Assembly (NCBI GenBank): GCA_009930355.1
Contig: RZYK01000117.1
Coordinates: 1-6,470, forward strand
Length of the DNA stretch: 6,470 nt
Source: Campylobacterota bacterium
GTDB lineage: Bacteria > Campylobacterota > Campylobacteria > Campylobacterales > Sulfurospirillaceae
Direction of reading: 5' to 3'
Made by a program: the position numbers and the translations under genes. The notes beneath the pieces are model-generated. The model did not search any database. It saw only the letters and a list, made by a program, of their open reading frames with translations, and had not been told where the DNA came from. Of this stretch, positions 1 through 5,909 are shown in pieces (the stretch's first letter is position 1; every line of letters starts with the position of its first letter).

Positions 1-17
1 TGGCAATACGTTTTAAA

Positions 18-839
18 TTAGCCCTCTATGGGTGTTTGATTTTCTCGTTTTTCGCTCTCTTTTTCATTGAGTAAAAAGCAGAGTTTCAAGCCGTAGAGAT
101 AGATAAACCATGAGAGATAAATCCATAAAAAGAAGAAGAGTAAAATACTAAAAGAGCCATAAATACTTAAATAGGTTTTGTTATAACTCACATAATAGAC
201 AAAAAGATTTTTAGAAATATACCAACACAGCGAAGCGACGAAGGAGGAGAGTAGGGCACTTTTGAGGTGAATTTTTGTCTTGGCAGAGACAACATACATG
301 ACAAAAATAAGAAGCCAAATAATAAAATAGGGCGTAAACTGTACAAAATTAATCGCACTCGTAACAGGTGTTTTTTCTAAAAACATTTGTATGGTCGCTG
401 AGCTGTAAAAAAAGATAATCAGCCCCAAAGGCATAAGGGTTACCATCGTCCAATAGGTCGAAAGCGCTTCCCAAAAACTGCGGGTTTTTGTTTCAAAAAT
501 TTTGCTGACAATTTTTTCATAATCCAAAAAAAACATAATGGAAATGTAAAGCACAAAAATGAGTCCTACAACGCCCATATTGCCTGTATTGGCCATAAAA
601 TCATGCAAGTAGTGAATCATAATATCTTGCTGAGTGGGAATAAGCGAGCTAAAGATGAAACTTTGCAATTTTTCATAATAAACTTCAAAGAGTGGCAGTT
701 TGGTAAAAAGGCTAAAGGTAATCAGTAAAATAGGAATGAGCGATAAAATTGTGTGAAAACTAAGCGAAGAGGCGTAGTGTGCAAGTTCTACGTCTCTTAA
801 CTTTTTGAAAAATTCCACACAATTTTTCGCACTTAACAC
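18..839 (-). CDS. YihY/BrkB-family inner membrane protein (often misnamed ribonuclease BN)
   Basis: This 273-residue protein is a polytopic inner-membrane protein of the YihY/BrkB (UPF0761) family. Its molecular function is not established. Old 'rbn' labels are wrong, because true RNase BN is the ElaC/RNase Z enzyme. The N-terminal hallmark is visible at about residues 19-43 (LAHYASSLSFHTILSLIPIL). Hydrophobic segments lie near 27-48, 89-106, 131-152, 164-185, 191-212 and 227-255, fitting the family's six-helix plan. The C-terminus is charged (ESEKRENQ). The start is GTG at 839, abutting the TAA of the upstream dehydrogenase gene, so translational coupling is likely; only a weak GGGA lies upstream. 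Where many homologues end the last helix with a GAE motif, this one reads GLK (250-252). It is the last gene of the minus-strand operon that is visible here. The C. jejuni counterpart, recalled as Cj1212c, has the same position. The family call is firm; the function is not known. Confidence 0.88.
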   Translation of the reverse strand: MLSAKNCVEFFKKLRDVELAHYASSLSFHTILSLIPILLITFSLFTKLPLFEVYYEKLQSFIFSSLIPTQQDIMIHYLHDFMANTGNMGVVGLIFVLYISIMFFLDYEKIVSKIFETKTRSFWEALSTYWTMVTLMPLGLIIFFYSSATIQMFLEKTPVTSAINFVQFTPYFIIWLLIFVMYVVSAKTKIHLKSALLSSFVASLCWYISKNLFVYYVSYNKTYLSIYGSFSILLFFFLWIYLSWFIYLYGLKLCFLLNEKESEKRENQTPIEG

Positions 840-2219
840 TTAAAGTCCCATTTTAGAGGGGTTTAAAATGTTATTGGGATCAAAGGCTTTTTTAATCGAA
901 CGGAAAAGTTCCATCTCAGCGTCACTGAATGCTAAGTGCATAAAAGGCGCTTTACTGAGTCCTATGCCGTGTTCACCGCTAAGGGTTCCACCCAGCTCCA
1001 CAGTTGCTTTAAAAATCTCTTCAATAGCAATGTGCCCGATTTCAAGCTGTTTCGCATCGCTTCCATCGACCATGACGTTGGTATGGACATTGCCATCGCC
1101 TGTATGTCCAAAGCAGGGCACTACGACGTTGTATTTTTTAGAAATCTCACCAATGGCTTTGAGTAGGGCTGGGAGTTTGCTACGAGGTACGGTGATATCT
1201 TCGTTCAGTTTTTTACTGCCGTAAATGTTGATACATTGACTTGCATTACGTCTTGCAAACCAAAGATTTTTCGACTCTTCGGCATTTTGCGCTCGTTTAA
1301 AACCACTTCCTCCGTTTTCATTAAAGGCTTTTTCAATGACATCAAGCTGTTTGGTGAGCTCTTCTTGCGTGTTACCATCCACATCGGTAATTAAAATAGC
1401 CCCTGCATCTTTTGGCAAGCCTTTGTTGTACTTTTGCTCAACCGCTTGAATGGAAAGGTTGTCTAAAAATTCCATTGCCACAGGAGTGACACCTGCTGCC
1501 ATGGTTTTATAGACCGCATTCATCGCATCCTCAACACTAGGGAAAATGCCCATGGCTGTTTGTGACATTTTAGGCTTTGCAATGAGTTTAAGGGTAATCT
1601 CTGTAATGATGGCTAACGTTCCCTCACTGGCAATGAGAATTCCCGCAATGTTATAACCTGCGACATCTTTAATGGTACGTTTTCCCGCACGAATAATCTC
1701 ACCGCTTGGAAGCACTGCACGAAGCGCCATAACGTAATCTTTTGTAATACCATATTTGGCGGCTCGCATACCACCAGCATTTTCGCTGACATTGCCACCG
1801 ATGGTTGAGTACTCTTCACTGGCAGGATCTGGCGGATAAAAAAGTCCTTGGGCTTCGACAGCTTTTTGCAACGCCATATTAATGACGCCTGGTTGAACCA
1901 CGGCGACCATATTTTCCATATCAATCTCAAGGATTTTGTTCATGTGCTTTTCAAACGCTAAGATAACGCCACCATTAGCAGGCAGTGATCCTCCGGTAAA
2001 ACCACTACCAGCCCCACGAGGTGTGATGATAATGCGGTGTTCATTGCAGTATTTTAAGATAGCACTGATATCGTTTTCATCACGAGGAAAAAGCACTGCA
2101 TCTGGCTCATAGCGTGTACGGGTTGCATCGTAACAGTATGCAATCAAATGGGCTTTGTCATCGTAAACATTTTCAGCGCCTAAAAAACTTTTAAAATAAT
2201 CAATATGCTTTTTTTCCAT
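840..2219 (-). CDS. glcD: GlcD-type FAD-linked 2-hydroxyacid dehydrogenase
   Basis: This is a 459-residue flavoprotein of the VAO/PCMH family, GlcD branch, expected to oxidise a D-2-hydroxyacid such as glycolate or D-lactate. The FAD-binding part has PRGAGSGFTGG (67-77), PPDPAS (129-134) and GGNVSENAGG (141-150). The C-terminal FAD-oxidase domain carries GHTGDGNVH (371-379) and SGEHGIG (414-420), and the protein ends with FDPNNILNPSKMGL. Length is normal and all family motifs are intact. The start chosen is ATG at 2219, 4 nt after the stop of the upstream gene. An in-frame TTG at 2234 would add five residues but has no Shine-Dalgarno sequence before it. E. coli GlcD works with GlcE and the Fe-S subunit GlcF; neither is in this window, so the electron acceptor and true substrate are open. 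The gene sits between the secreted PgbA-type protein and the YihY protein. The family is certain; the glycolate assignment is by convention only. Confidence 0.93.
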   Translation of the reverse strand: MEKKHIDYFKSFLGAENVYDDKAHLIAYCYDATRTRYEPDAVLFPRDENDISAILKYCNEHRIIITPRGAGSGFTGGSLPANGGVILAFEKHMNKILEIDMENMVAVVQPGVINMALQKAVEAQGLFYPPDPASEEYSTIGGNVSENAGGMRAAKYGITKDYVMALRAVLPSGEIIRAGKRTIKDVAGYNIAGILIASEGTLAIITEITLKLIAKPKMSQTAMGIFPSVEDAMNAVYKTMAAGVTPVAMEFLDNLSIQAVEQKYNKGLPKDAGAILITDVDGNTQEELTKQLDVIEKAFNENGGSGFKRAQNAEESKNLWFARRNASQCINIYGSKKLNEDITVPRSKLPALLKAIGEISKKYNVVVPCFGHTGDGNVHTNVMVDGSDAKQLEIGHIAIEEIFKATVELGGTLSGEHGIGLSKAPFMHLAFSDAEMELFRSIKKAFDPNNILNPSKMGL

Positions 2220-2223
2220 TGTC

Positions 2224-2943
2224 TTATTTTCCAATCAATGAAGTGTAGTAAGTGTTGTAATCTTTGATTTCTGAACTTCCCCAGCTAAACCATGAACTTT
2301 CAACTGTTTTAATACGAGAGTAAAAAGGAAGTTGAATCTCATTGCTTTGCTTTAATGGAATAGTTTGGATGGTGTTAAAATTATTGCAATCTACAAAATA
2401 ACCTTTGTCTTTAATGGCAAAGAAAACAAGAGAAGCTGTATTTTGATAGCAGATTTCTTGAAAGAGTTTTTTATCAGGATTTGGGCGATAAATTTTTGAT
2501 AAATATGCTGCAACCAAATCAGGATGTACCCATGTTATAGAAGGGTAACTTTTCGTAATACTTTTATAGGTTTCTTGATTAGGCACAACAATAAGGGCTC
2601 TATCATAAAGGTAATTAAGTGTGACTTCATCCCCTTTAACAGGAAGAATACCTGATTGAGGAAAAGCAGTTTGTGCAAGCATCTCAAATTTTTCAATACG
2701 CAATGTTGCATGATTTCCATCTTTACTGATGACATCAACACGTGCAATAATACTTGAAGTTTTATCATCAAATTTGTGTTTTACAATACCACTTGCACCT
2801 AAAACAAAAGAGGGTGAATCAGCAACGATAAGCTGTTTTTCATTGGCATCCAATACAGGCGTTTTATACTCTAAAAACGGTGTTTGTGCGTGAGCAAAAG
2901 CGCTAAACAGTAGCAGACAAAAAAGCAAGCATAATTTCTTCAA
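2224..2943 (-). CDS. Secreted protein with plasminogen-binding (PgbA-type) N-terminal domain
   Basis: This 239-residue protein begins with a clear Sec signal peptide: KK, then a hydrophobic core, then AHA-Q, with signal peptidase I cleavage likely after residue 19. The mature part is about 220 residues, rich in beta-type and aromatic sequence, with two cysteines (C165, C186) that could form a disulfide. It resembles the N-terminal domain named after H. pylori PgbA, and lies next to glcD as pgbA does there. It lacks the long C-terminal extension of H. pylori PgbA/PgbB. It does end in lysine (K239), the residue type that can engage plasminogen kringles, but that alone does not show binding. The start is TTG at 2943, supported by AAGGAG 6 nt upstream; the signal peptide begins directly there. 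It is the first gene of the minus-strand operon, divergent from a peptidoglycan peptidase gene, so an envelope role is plausible. The domain call is from recollection of the family. Confidence 0.75.
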   Translation of the reverse strand: MKKLCLLFCLLLFSAFAHAQTPFLEYKTPVLDANEKQLIVADSPSFVLGASGIVKHKFDDKTSSIIARVDVISKDGNHATLRIEKFEMLAQTAFPQSGILPVKGDEVTLNYLYDRALIVVPNQETYKSITKSYPSITWVHPDLVAAYLSKIYRPNPDKKLFQEICYQNTASLVFFAIKDKGYFVDCNNFNTIQTIPLKQSNEIQLPFYSRIKTVESSWFSWGSSEIKDYNTYYTSLIGK

Positions 2944-2949
2944 CGGGGA

Positions 2950-2955
2950 CTCCTT
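2950..2955 (-). promoter_or_regulatory. Shine-Dalgarno sequence that fixes a TTG start
   Basis: The minus strand reads AAGGAG here, with 6 nt between it and the TTG at 2941-2943. This is the best ribosome binding site in the minus-strand operon. It supports the TTG as the true start of the secreted PgbA-type protein, whose signal peptide begins at that codon. Confidence 0.8.
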
Positions 2956-2973
2956 AAGGGGGTTGAAACCCTT
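2956..2973 (-). promoter_or_regulatory. Inverted repeat in the leader of the minus-strand operon
   Basis: AAGGG (2956-2960) and CCCTT (2969-2973) can pair. Overlapping them is the DNA inverted repeat GGGTT-GA-AACCC at 2960-2971. In the predicted minus-strand transcript the hairpin would end immediately before the AAGGAG ribosome binding site, so it could tune translation, or the DNA form could be an operator. The stem is only 5 bp and there is no T-run, so it is not a terminator. The function is a guess. Confidence 0.3.
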
Positions 2974-2993
2974 TATGATTTTATAGTGGGATG

Positions 2994-2999
2994 ATTATA
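2994..2999 (-). promoter_or_regulatory. -10 box of the minus-strand operon
   Basis: The minus strand reads a perfect TATAAT (in context GATATAATC). Transcription would start near 2987 and give a leader of roughly 44 nt before the TTG start. No convincing -35 is present; the upstream DNA is A/T-rich with T-runs, as is usual for vegetative promoters in Campylobacterota. A second, weaker TATAAA-type match lies about 15 bp closer to the gene. Confidence 0.6.
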
Positions 3000-3072
3000 T
3001 CTATAACTGTTTTAAAAAAACTTATTTTTCTATCAAGGAGGGCTTTTAGGTATTTTGTAAGATTTTTTAAGA

Positions 3073-3078
3073 TAAAAT
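3073..3078 (+). promoter_or_regulatory. -10 box of the M23 peptidase gene
   Basis: TAAAAT lies 25 nt upstream of the ATG at 3103, after T-rich DNA (GATTTTTTAAGA). Transcription would start near 3085, leaving a leader of about 18 nt that contains the GAGGGGG ribosome binding site. There is no clear -35, consistent with Campylobacterota promoters. It is one half of a divergent promoter pair with the TATAAT at 2994-2999. Confidence 0.5.
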
Positions 3079-3089
3079 CAAGCACTTTT

Positions 3090-3096
3090 GAGGGGG
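3090..3096 (+). promoter_or_regulatory. Shine-Dalgarno sequence that selects the peptidase start
   Basis: GAGGGGG lies 6 nt before the ATG at 3103. A longer reading frame opening with TTG at 3088 would place this site inside the coding sequence and has no ribosome binding site of its own. The ATG at 3103 also puts the signal peptide at the N-terminus. Confidence 0.75.
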
Positions 3097-3102
3097 TGTG
3101 TG

Positions 3103-4275
3103 ATGATAAAATGGGTATCTTTATGGATGATTTTTGTTTCGTTTTTAAGTGCATCCTATCTTGAAGAACTGAAATGGCCAAAAGGCGAAACCTTTCTTAC
3201 TTTTTTAGAAAAAAACAATTTACCACTTAGTATTTACTACACTTTAGATAAAGAAGAACAAGAGTTGGCTGCTGAAATTGTAGCAGGGGTTAAGTATCAG
3301 GTTTTAAAGAGTGAAGAGAATCAACTTGAACAAGTGCTGATTCCTATTGGGGAAGAGTTACAGATGCACCTCAAAAAAGTTAATAATGAATTTGTCATGG
3401 AAATTACCCCTATTGTTTTTCAAGAAGAGAAACGTTCAGTTGCTATTGAAATTGATCATTCTCCTTATGTAGACATTCTTAAAGCAACCAATAATCATGG
3501 ATTAGCCAATGAATTTGCCCAATCGTTTAAAGGGGGTGTGAATCTTCGTAGTTTGCAAAAGGGTGATAAACTAGTGCTTTTATTCCAACAAAAACGACGT
3601 CTTGGCAAATCTTTTGGTTCTATAAAAATAGATGTGTCTATGCTTGAAACTGCCAAAAGAGAAAATTATATTTTTTATTACAACGAGAACTATTACAACC
3701 AAAAAGGCGAAGAGTTAGATAACTTTTTATTAACTAAACCTGTTAATTACACCCGTATCTCTTCGGTGTTTACGCAAAAACGCTGGCATCCTGTTTTAAA
3801 AAAATACCGTGCACATTTAGGTATTGATTATGCTGCACCTACAGGAACGCCTGTTCGTTCGGCAGGTAATGGTAAAGTTATTTTTGTAGGAACAAAAGGT
3901 GGCTATGGCAAAACGATTGAAGTGAGTCATGATGGTAGCTATAAAACGCTTTATGCGCATCTTAATGGCTTTGCAAAAGGCATTCGTGGTGGACAGCGTG
4001 TGAAACAAAATCAAGTCATTGGTTATGTCGGTAACACAGGGATGAGCACGGGACCGCATTTGCATTTTGGTTTGTATCGAAGCAATGTGGCGATTAACCC
4101 TGCAAGTGTCGTTAAAGTAGCAAAAAGCGCATTGGGCGGGAAAGAACTTAAGGCATTTTTGAGTTACACAGAGGACTTAAAAGCGCAAGTTCACGTTGCT
4201 TTGCAAAGTCATGAAGAACCTTTTAAAGAAGAAGACTTTAATGGTTTTTATAGTTTAGAAAAAAGCAACAGTTAA
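3103..4275 (+). CDS. M23 (LytM-type) peptidoglycan endopeptidase/carboxypeptidase, Csd3/Pgp3-like
   Basis: This 390-residue secreted zinc peptidase should trim peptide stems or crosslinks of peptidoglycan in the periplasm. An uncleaved anchor or signal segment spans about residues 2-17 (IKWVSLWMIFVSFLSA). A long N-terminal region (about 20-215) corresponds to the two pre-domains of Csd3-type proteins, followed by the LytM domain at about 220-345. Zinc ligands are H238 and D242 (HLGID) and H321 (HLHF); the accompanying catalytic histidines are H286 (YAHL) and H319. All are intact, so it should be active. H. pylori Csd3/HdpA (HP0506, about 400 residues) has the same plan and contributes to helical cell shape; its first domain blocks the active site. 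The gene position next to a PgbA-type gene and glcD matches HP0506-HP0509 and Cj1215. The start ATG is chosen for its GAGGGGG site. An acidic tail (EEPFKEEDF) follows the catalytic domain. Confidence 0.9.
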   Translation: MIKWVSLWMIFVSFLSASYLEELKWPKGETFLTFLEKNNLPLSIYYTLDKEEQELAAEIVAGVKYQVLKSEENQLEQVLIPIGEELQMHLKKVNNEFVMEITPIVFQEEKRSVAIEIDHSPYVDILKATNNHGLANEFAQSFKGGVNLRSLQKGDKLVLLFQQKRRLGKSFGSIKIDVSMLETAKRENYIFYYNENYYNQKGEELDNFLLTKPVNYTRISSVFTQKRWHPVLKKYRAHLGIDYAAPTGTPVRSAGNGKVIFVGTKGGYGKTIEVSHDGSYKTLYAHLNGFAKGIRGGQRVKQNQVIGYVGNTGMSTGPHLHFGLYRSNVAINPASVVKVAKSALGGKELKAFLSYTEDLKAQVHVALQSHEEPFKEEDFNGFYSLEKSNS

Positions 4276-4315
4276 ATTTAGATTATGTTAAAAAATCTCA
4301 AATAAAGAGTCTTTC

Positions 4316-5278
4316 ATGATACGATGTTTCTTTAAAAACAGCAACAAATTAGAGGTTATTACCGATTTTAATGATTTTTATGAAAATGAGGACAAAAAAG
4401 ATAAAGTCGTATGGCTTGATATGCTTTTGCCAACTCATACTGAGATTAGTTTTGTGGAAGAGACGTTTGGGATAGATTTCCCAACCAAACAAGAGAGTGA
4501 AGAAATTGAGATATCTTCACGTTATTGGGAAGAAGATAAGAAGATAGAGATTAACAGCTTCTTCTTAATTACGCATGAAGACGGTGCGCACAATGAAACA
4601 GTTTCGTTTATTTTACAAGGTAATTTACTGATCTCCATTCGTTATAAAGAGCTTCGTGCGTTTGAAGAGTTTAGTAAGCGTTTTTTCTATGCTCCTCGTG
4701 AGTTTAAAAATGGCTATTACATCTTTTCACAACTTTTAGATATTCGTATCGACGCTGATGCGGATATTATCGAGAAGCTTTCAAAAGACATTACTCGTCT
4801 TCGTAAACACGTTTTTACAGACTATGCGAACAACGATGAGGAAATCTTGGAAAAAATCTCTTCTTTTGAAGATTTAAATATGAATATCCGTGAAAACTTG
4901 ATGGATAAACAGCGTATTTTAACCTCCTTTTTAAAGTCAAATAAGTACGATGATAGCTCACTTCGTGGGGATATTGTGATTATGCTTAAGGATATTAAGT
5001 CCTTGATTGATTACACCGAGTTTAATTTTGAGAGGCTGGACTACTTGCAAAATATCTTCGTGGGTGTTTTGAGCATTGAGCAAAATAAAGTTATCAAAAT
5101 CTTTACCATTGTTAATGTCATCTTTCTTCCACCAACGCTCATTGCAAGTATCTATGGGATGAACTTTAAGATTTTGCCAGAGCTTGATTGGAGTTATGGG
5201 TATGCTTTTTCACTCGCACTTATGGTGATTTCTGCGATTACACCGATAGCAATTTTTAAGAAAAAAGGGTGGATTTAG
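4316..5278 (+). CDS. corA: CorA-family divalent metal ion transporter
   Basis: This 320-residue protein is a CorA-type channel for Mg2+ (or Co2+/Ni2+) that acts as a homopentamer in the inner membrane. The N-terminal 250 residues form the cytoplasmic alpha/beta domain and the long stalk helix, which is highly charged at about 140-260. The two C-terminal membrane helices are at about 261-280 and 295-314. The signature YGMNF lies between them, with GMN at 281-283, followed by the usual PEL and YGY. The C-terminus is basic (KKKGWI), as expected for a cytoplasmic tail. AAAGAG at 4304-4309 serves as ribosome binding site. The gene begins 40 nt after the M23 peptidase gene with no convincing terminator between, and ends 3 nt before the Nudix gene. 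CorA-2-like paralogues exist in this phylum, so the symbol marks the family rather than a proven orthologue. Confidence 0.9.
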   Translation: MIRCFFKNSNKLEVITDFNDFYENEDKKDKVVWLDMLLPTHTEISFVEETFGIDFPTKQESEEIEISSRYWEEDKKIEINSFFLITHEDGAHNETVSFILQGNLLISIRYKELRAFEEFSKRFFYAPREFKNGYYIFSQLLDIRIDADADIIEKLSKDITRLRKHVFTDYANNDEEILEKISSFEDLNMNIRENLMDKQRILTSFLKSNKYDDSSLRGDIVIMLKDIKSLIDYTEFNFERLDYLQNIFVGVLSIEQNKVIKIFTIVNVIFLPPTLIASIYGMNFKILPELDWSYGYAFSLALMVISAITPIAIFKKKGWI

Positions 5279-5281
5279 GGA

Positions 5282-5851
5282 ATGGAACACACCATTGAAG
5301 TGCTAAGAATCGAGGAGTGTGTTTCATCGGTTTATATTAAGCCCAAAAGCATGTACTACGTGCACAATGATGTAAAGAAGCGCTGGGATTTGGTCGATAC
5401 GCACGATAGTGTTGCAATTCTTTTGTACCATAAAACTTTGGATAGTTTCGTTTTCGTTAAACAGTTTCGCCCTTCCATTTACCTCAAAAATCAAGAGGGA
5501 TTTACCTACGAGTTGTGTGCGGGTATTGTCGATAAGGATAAAAGCTTGATTGAGATTGCCAAAGAGGAGATTATCGAAGAGACGGGCTATGATGTTCCGC
5601 TTGAAAAATTAGAAAAAATCTCTTCGTTTTACACCGCTGTTGGCTTTGCGGGTGGCAGACAAACGCTCTACTACGCCGTGCTAGATGAGAGCATGAAAGT
5701 GAGTGAGGGTGGTGGCATCGAGAATGAAAACATTGAAGTCATTTACCTCAAACGTGAAGAGACACTAGAATTTATGTTTGATGAGAGCATCGCTACCACA
5801 TCAGGCTTGATGTTTGCCTTGATGTGGTACTTTAAAACGTTTGAGAAATAG
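5282..5851 (+). CDS. Nudix hydrolase, NUDT14-like nucleoside diphosphate-sugar pyrophosphatase
   Basis: This 189-residue cytoplasmic enzyme should cleave an NDP-sugar such as ADP-ribose or UDP-glucose to NMP and sugar phosphate. The Nudix box spans G81-Y103, and its metal-binding core EEIIEE (95-100) followed by TGY is intact. Two less critical positions of the G-x5-E-x7-RE consensus differ, with K87 for E and E95 for R. Similarity to human UDP-sugar diphosphatase NUDT14, judged from memory, runs through the whole protein: WDLVDTHDSVAILL (35-48), KQFRPSIY (60-67), YELCAGIVD (76-84), GRQTLYYAVL (125-134), GGGIENENIEVIYL (143-156), and a C-terminal FALMWYF. The gene follows corA by 3 nt with only a weak TTTAGGG before the ATG, so it is translated as part of that operon. 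Its TAG stop overlaps a palindrome that precedes the toxin promoter. The Nudix class is certain; the substrate is inferred. Confidence 0.92.
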   Translation: MEHTIEVLRIEECVSSVYIKPKSMYYVHNDVKKRWDLVDTHDSVAILLYHKTLDSFVFVKQFRPSIYLKNQEGFTYELCAGIVDKDKSLIEIAKEEIIEETGYDVPLEKLEKISSFYTAVGFAGGRQTLYYAVLDESMKVSEGGGIENENIEVIYLKREETLEFMFDESIATTSGLMFALMWYFKTFEK

Positions 5852-5866
5852 CTTTACATGTAAAGC
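5851..5866. promoter_or_regulatory. Perfect 16-bp palindrome, candidate operator of the toxin-antitoxin locus
   Basis: GCTTTACATGTAAAGC is identical on both strands. It starts at the last base of the Nudix stop codon and ends 31 nt before the toxin's -10 box, just upstream of where a -35 would lie. A palindrome here fits an autoregulatory operator for a toxin-antitoxin complex. As RNA it could form only a 6-bp stem with a 4-nt loop and no following T-run, so it is a poor terminator. Binding is inferred, not shown. Confidence 0.45.
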
Positions 5867-5894
5867 GTTTAGAGCATAAAACCAAATAAACTTC

Positions 5895-5903
5895 TGCTAT
5901 AAT
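5895..5903 (+). promoter_or_regulatory. Extended -10 promoter of the toxin gene
   Basis: TGCTATAAT combines the extended -10 TG with a perfect TATAAT at 5898-5903. The toxin ATG begins at 5910, 6 nt after the box, exactly where transcription would be expected to start. The sequence TATTTTC between them contains no ribosome binding site. The toxin mRNA is therefore probably leaderless. Confidence 0.65.
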
Positions 5904-5909
5904 ATTTTC

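Noticed and set aside
868..1224. Plus-strand open frames of 118 and 76 codons opposite the dehydrogenase gene
   Set aside because: They lie antisense to glcD, whose motifs are complete; their translations are Ser/Pro/Leu-rich shadow sequence with no family resemblance.
1613..1930. A 105-codon minus-strand frame inside glcD
   Set aside because: It is an alternate-frame shadow of the FAD-binding region of glcD and has no ribosome binding site or recognisable content.
2535..2771. A 78-codon minus-strand frame inside the PgbA-type gene
   Set aside because: It is an alternate-frame shadow within a confidently called gene.
3035..3060. A strong AAGGAGGG ribosome binding site in the divergent region, hinting at a small leader peptide
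   Set aside because: The only start codon at a usable distance is TTG immediately followed by TAA, so no peptide would be made; the site also lies upstream of the predicted transcription start.
2981..3181. A 66-codon minus-strand frame across the divergent promoter region
   Set aside because: It overlaps the predicted promoters and the start of the peptidase gene, has no good ribosome binding site, and the composition is Lys/Ile-rich as expected of AT-rich non-coding DNA.
3817..4065. An 82-codon minus-strand frame opposite the LytM domain
   Set aside because: It is antisense to the catalytic motifs of the peptidase and is a shadow.
4280..4298. AGATT/AATCT inverted repeat between the peptidase and corA as a terminator
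   Set aside because: The stem is only 5 AT-rich base pairs with no T-run after it, so it would not terminate transcription.
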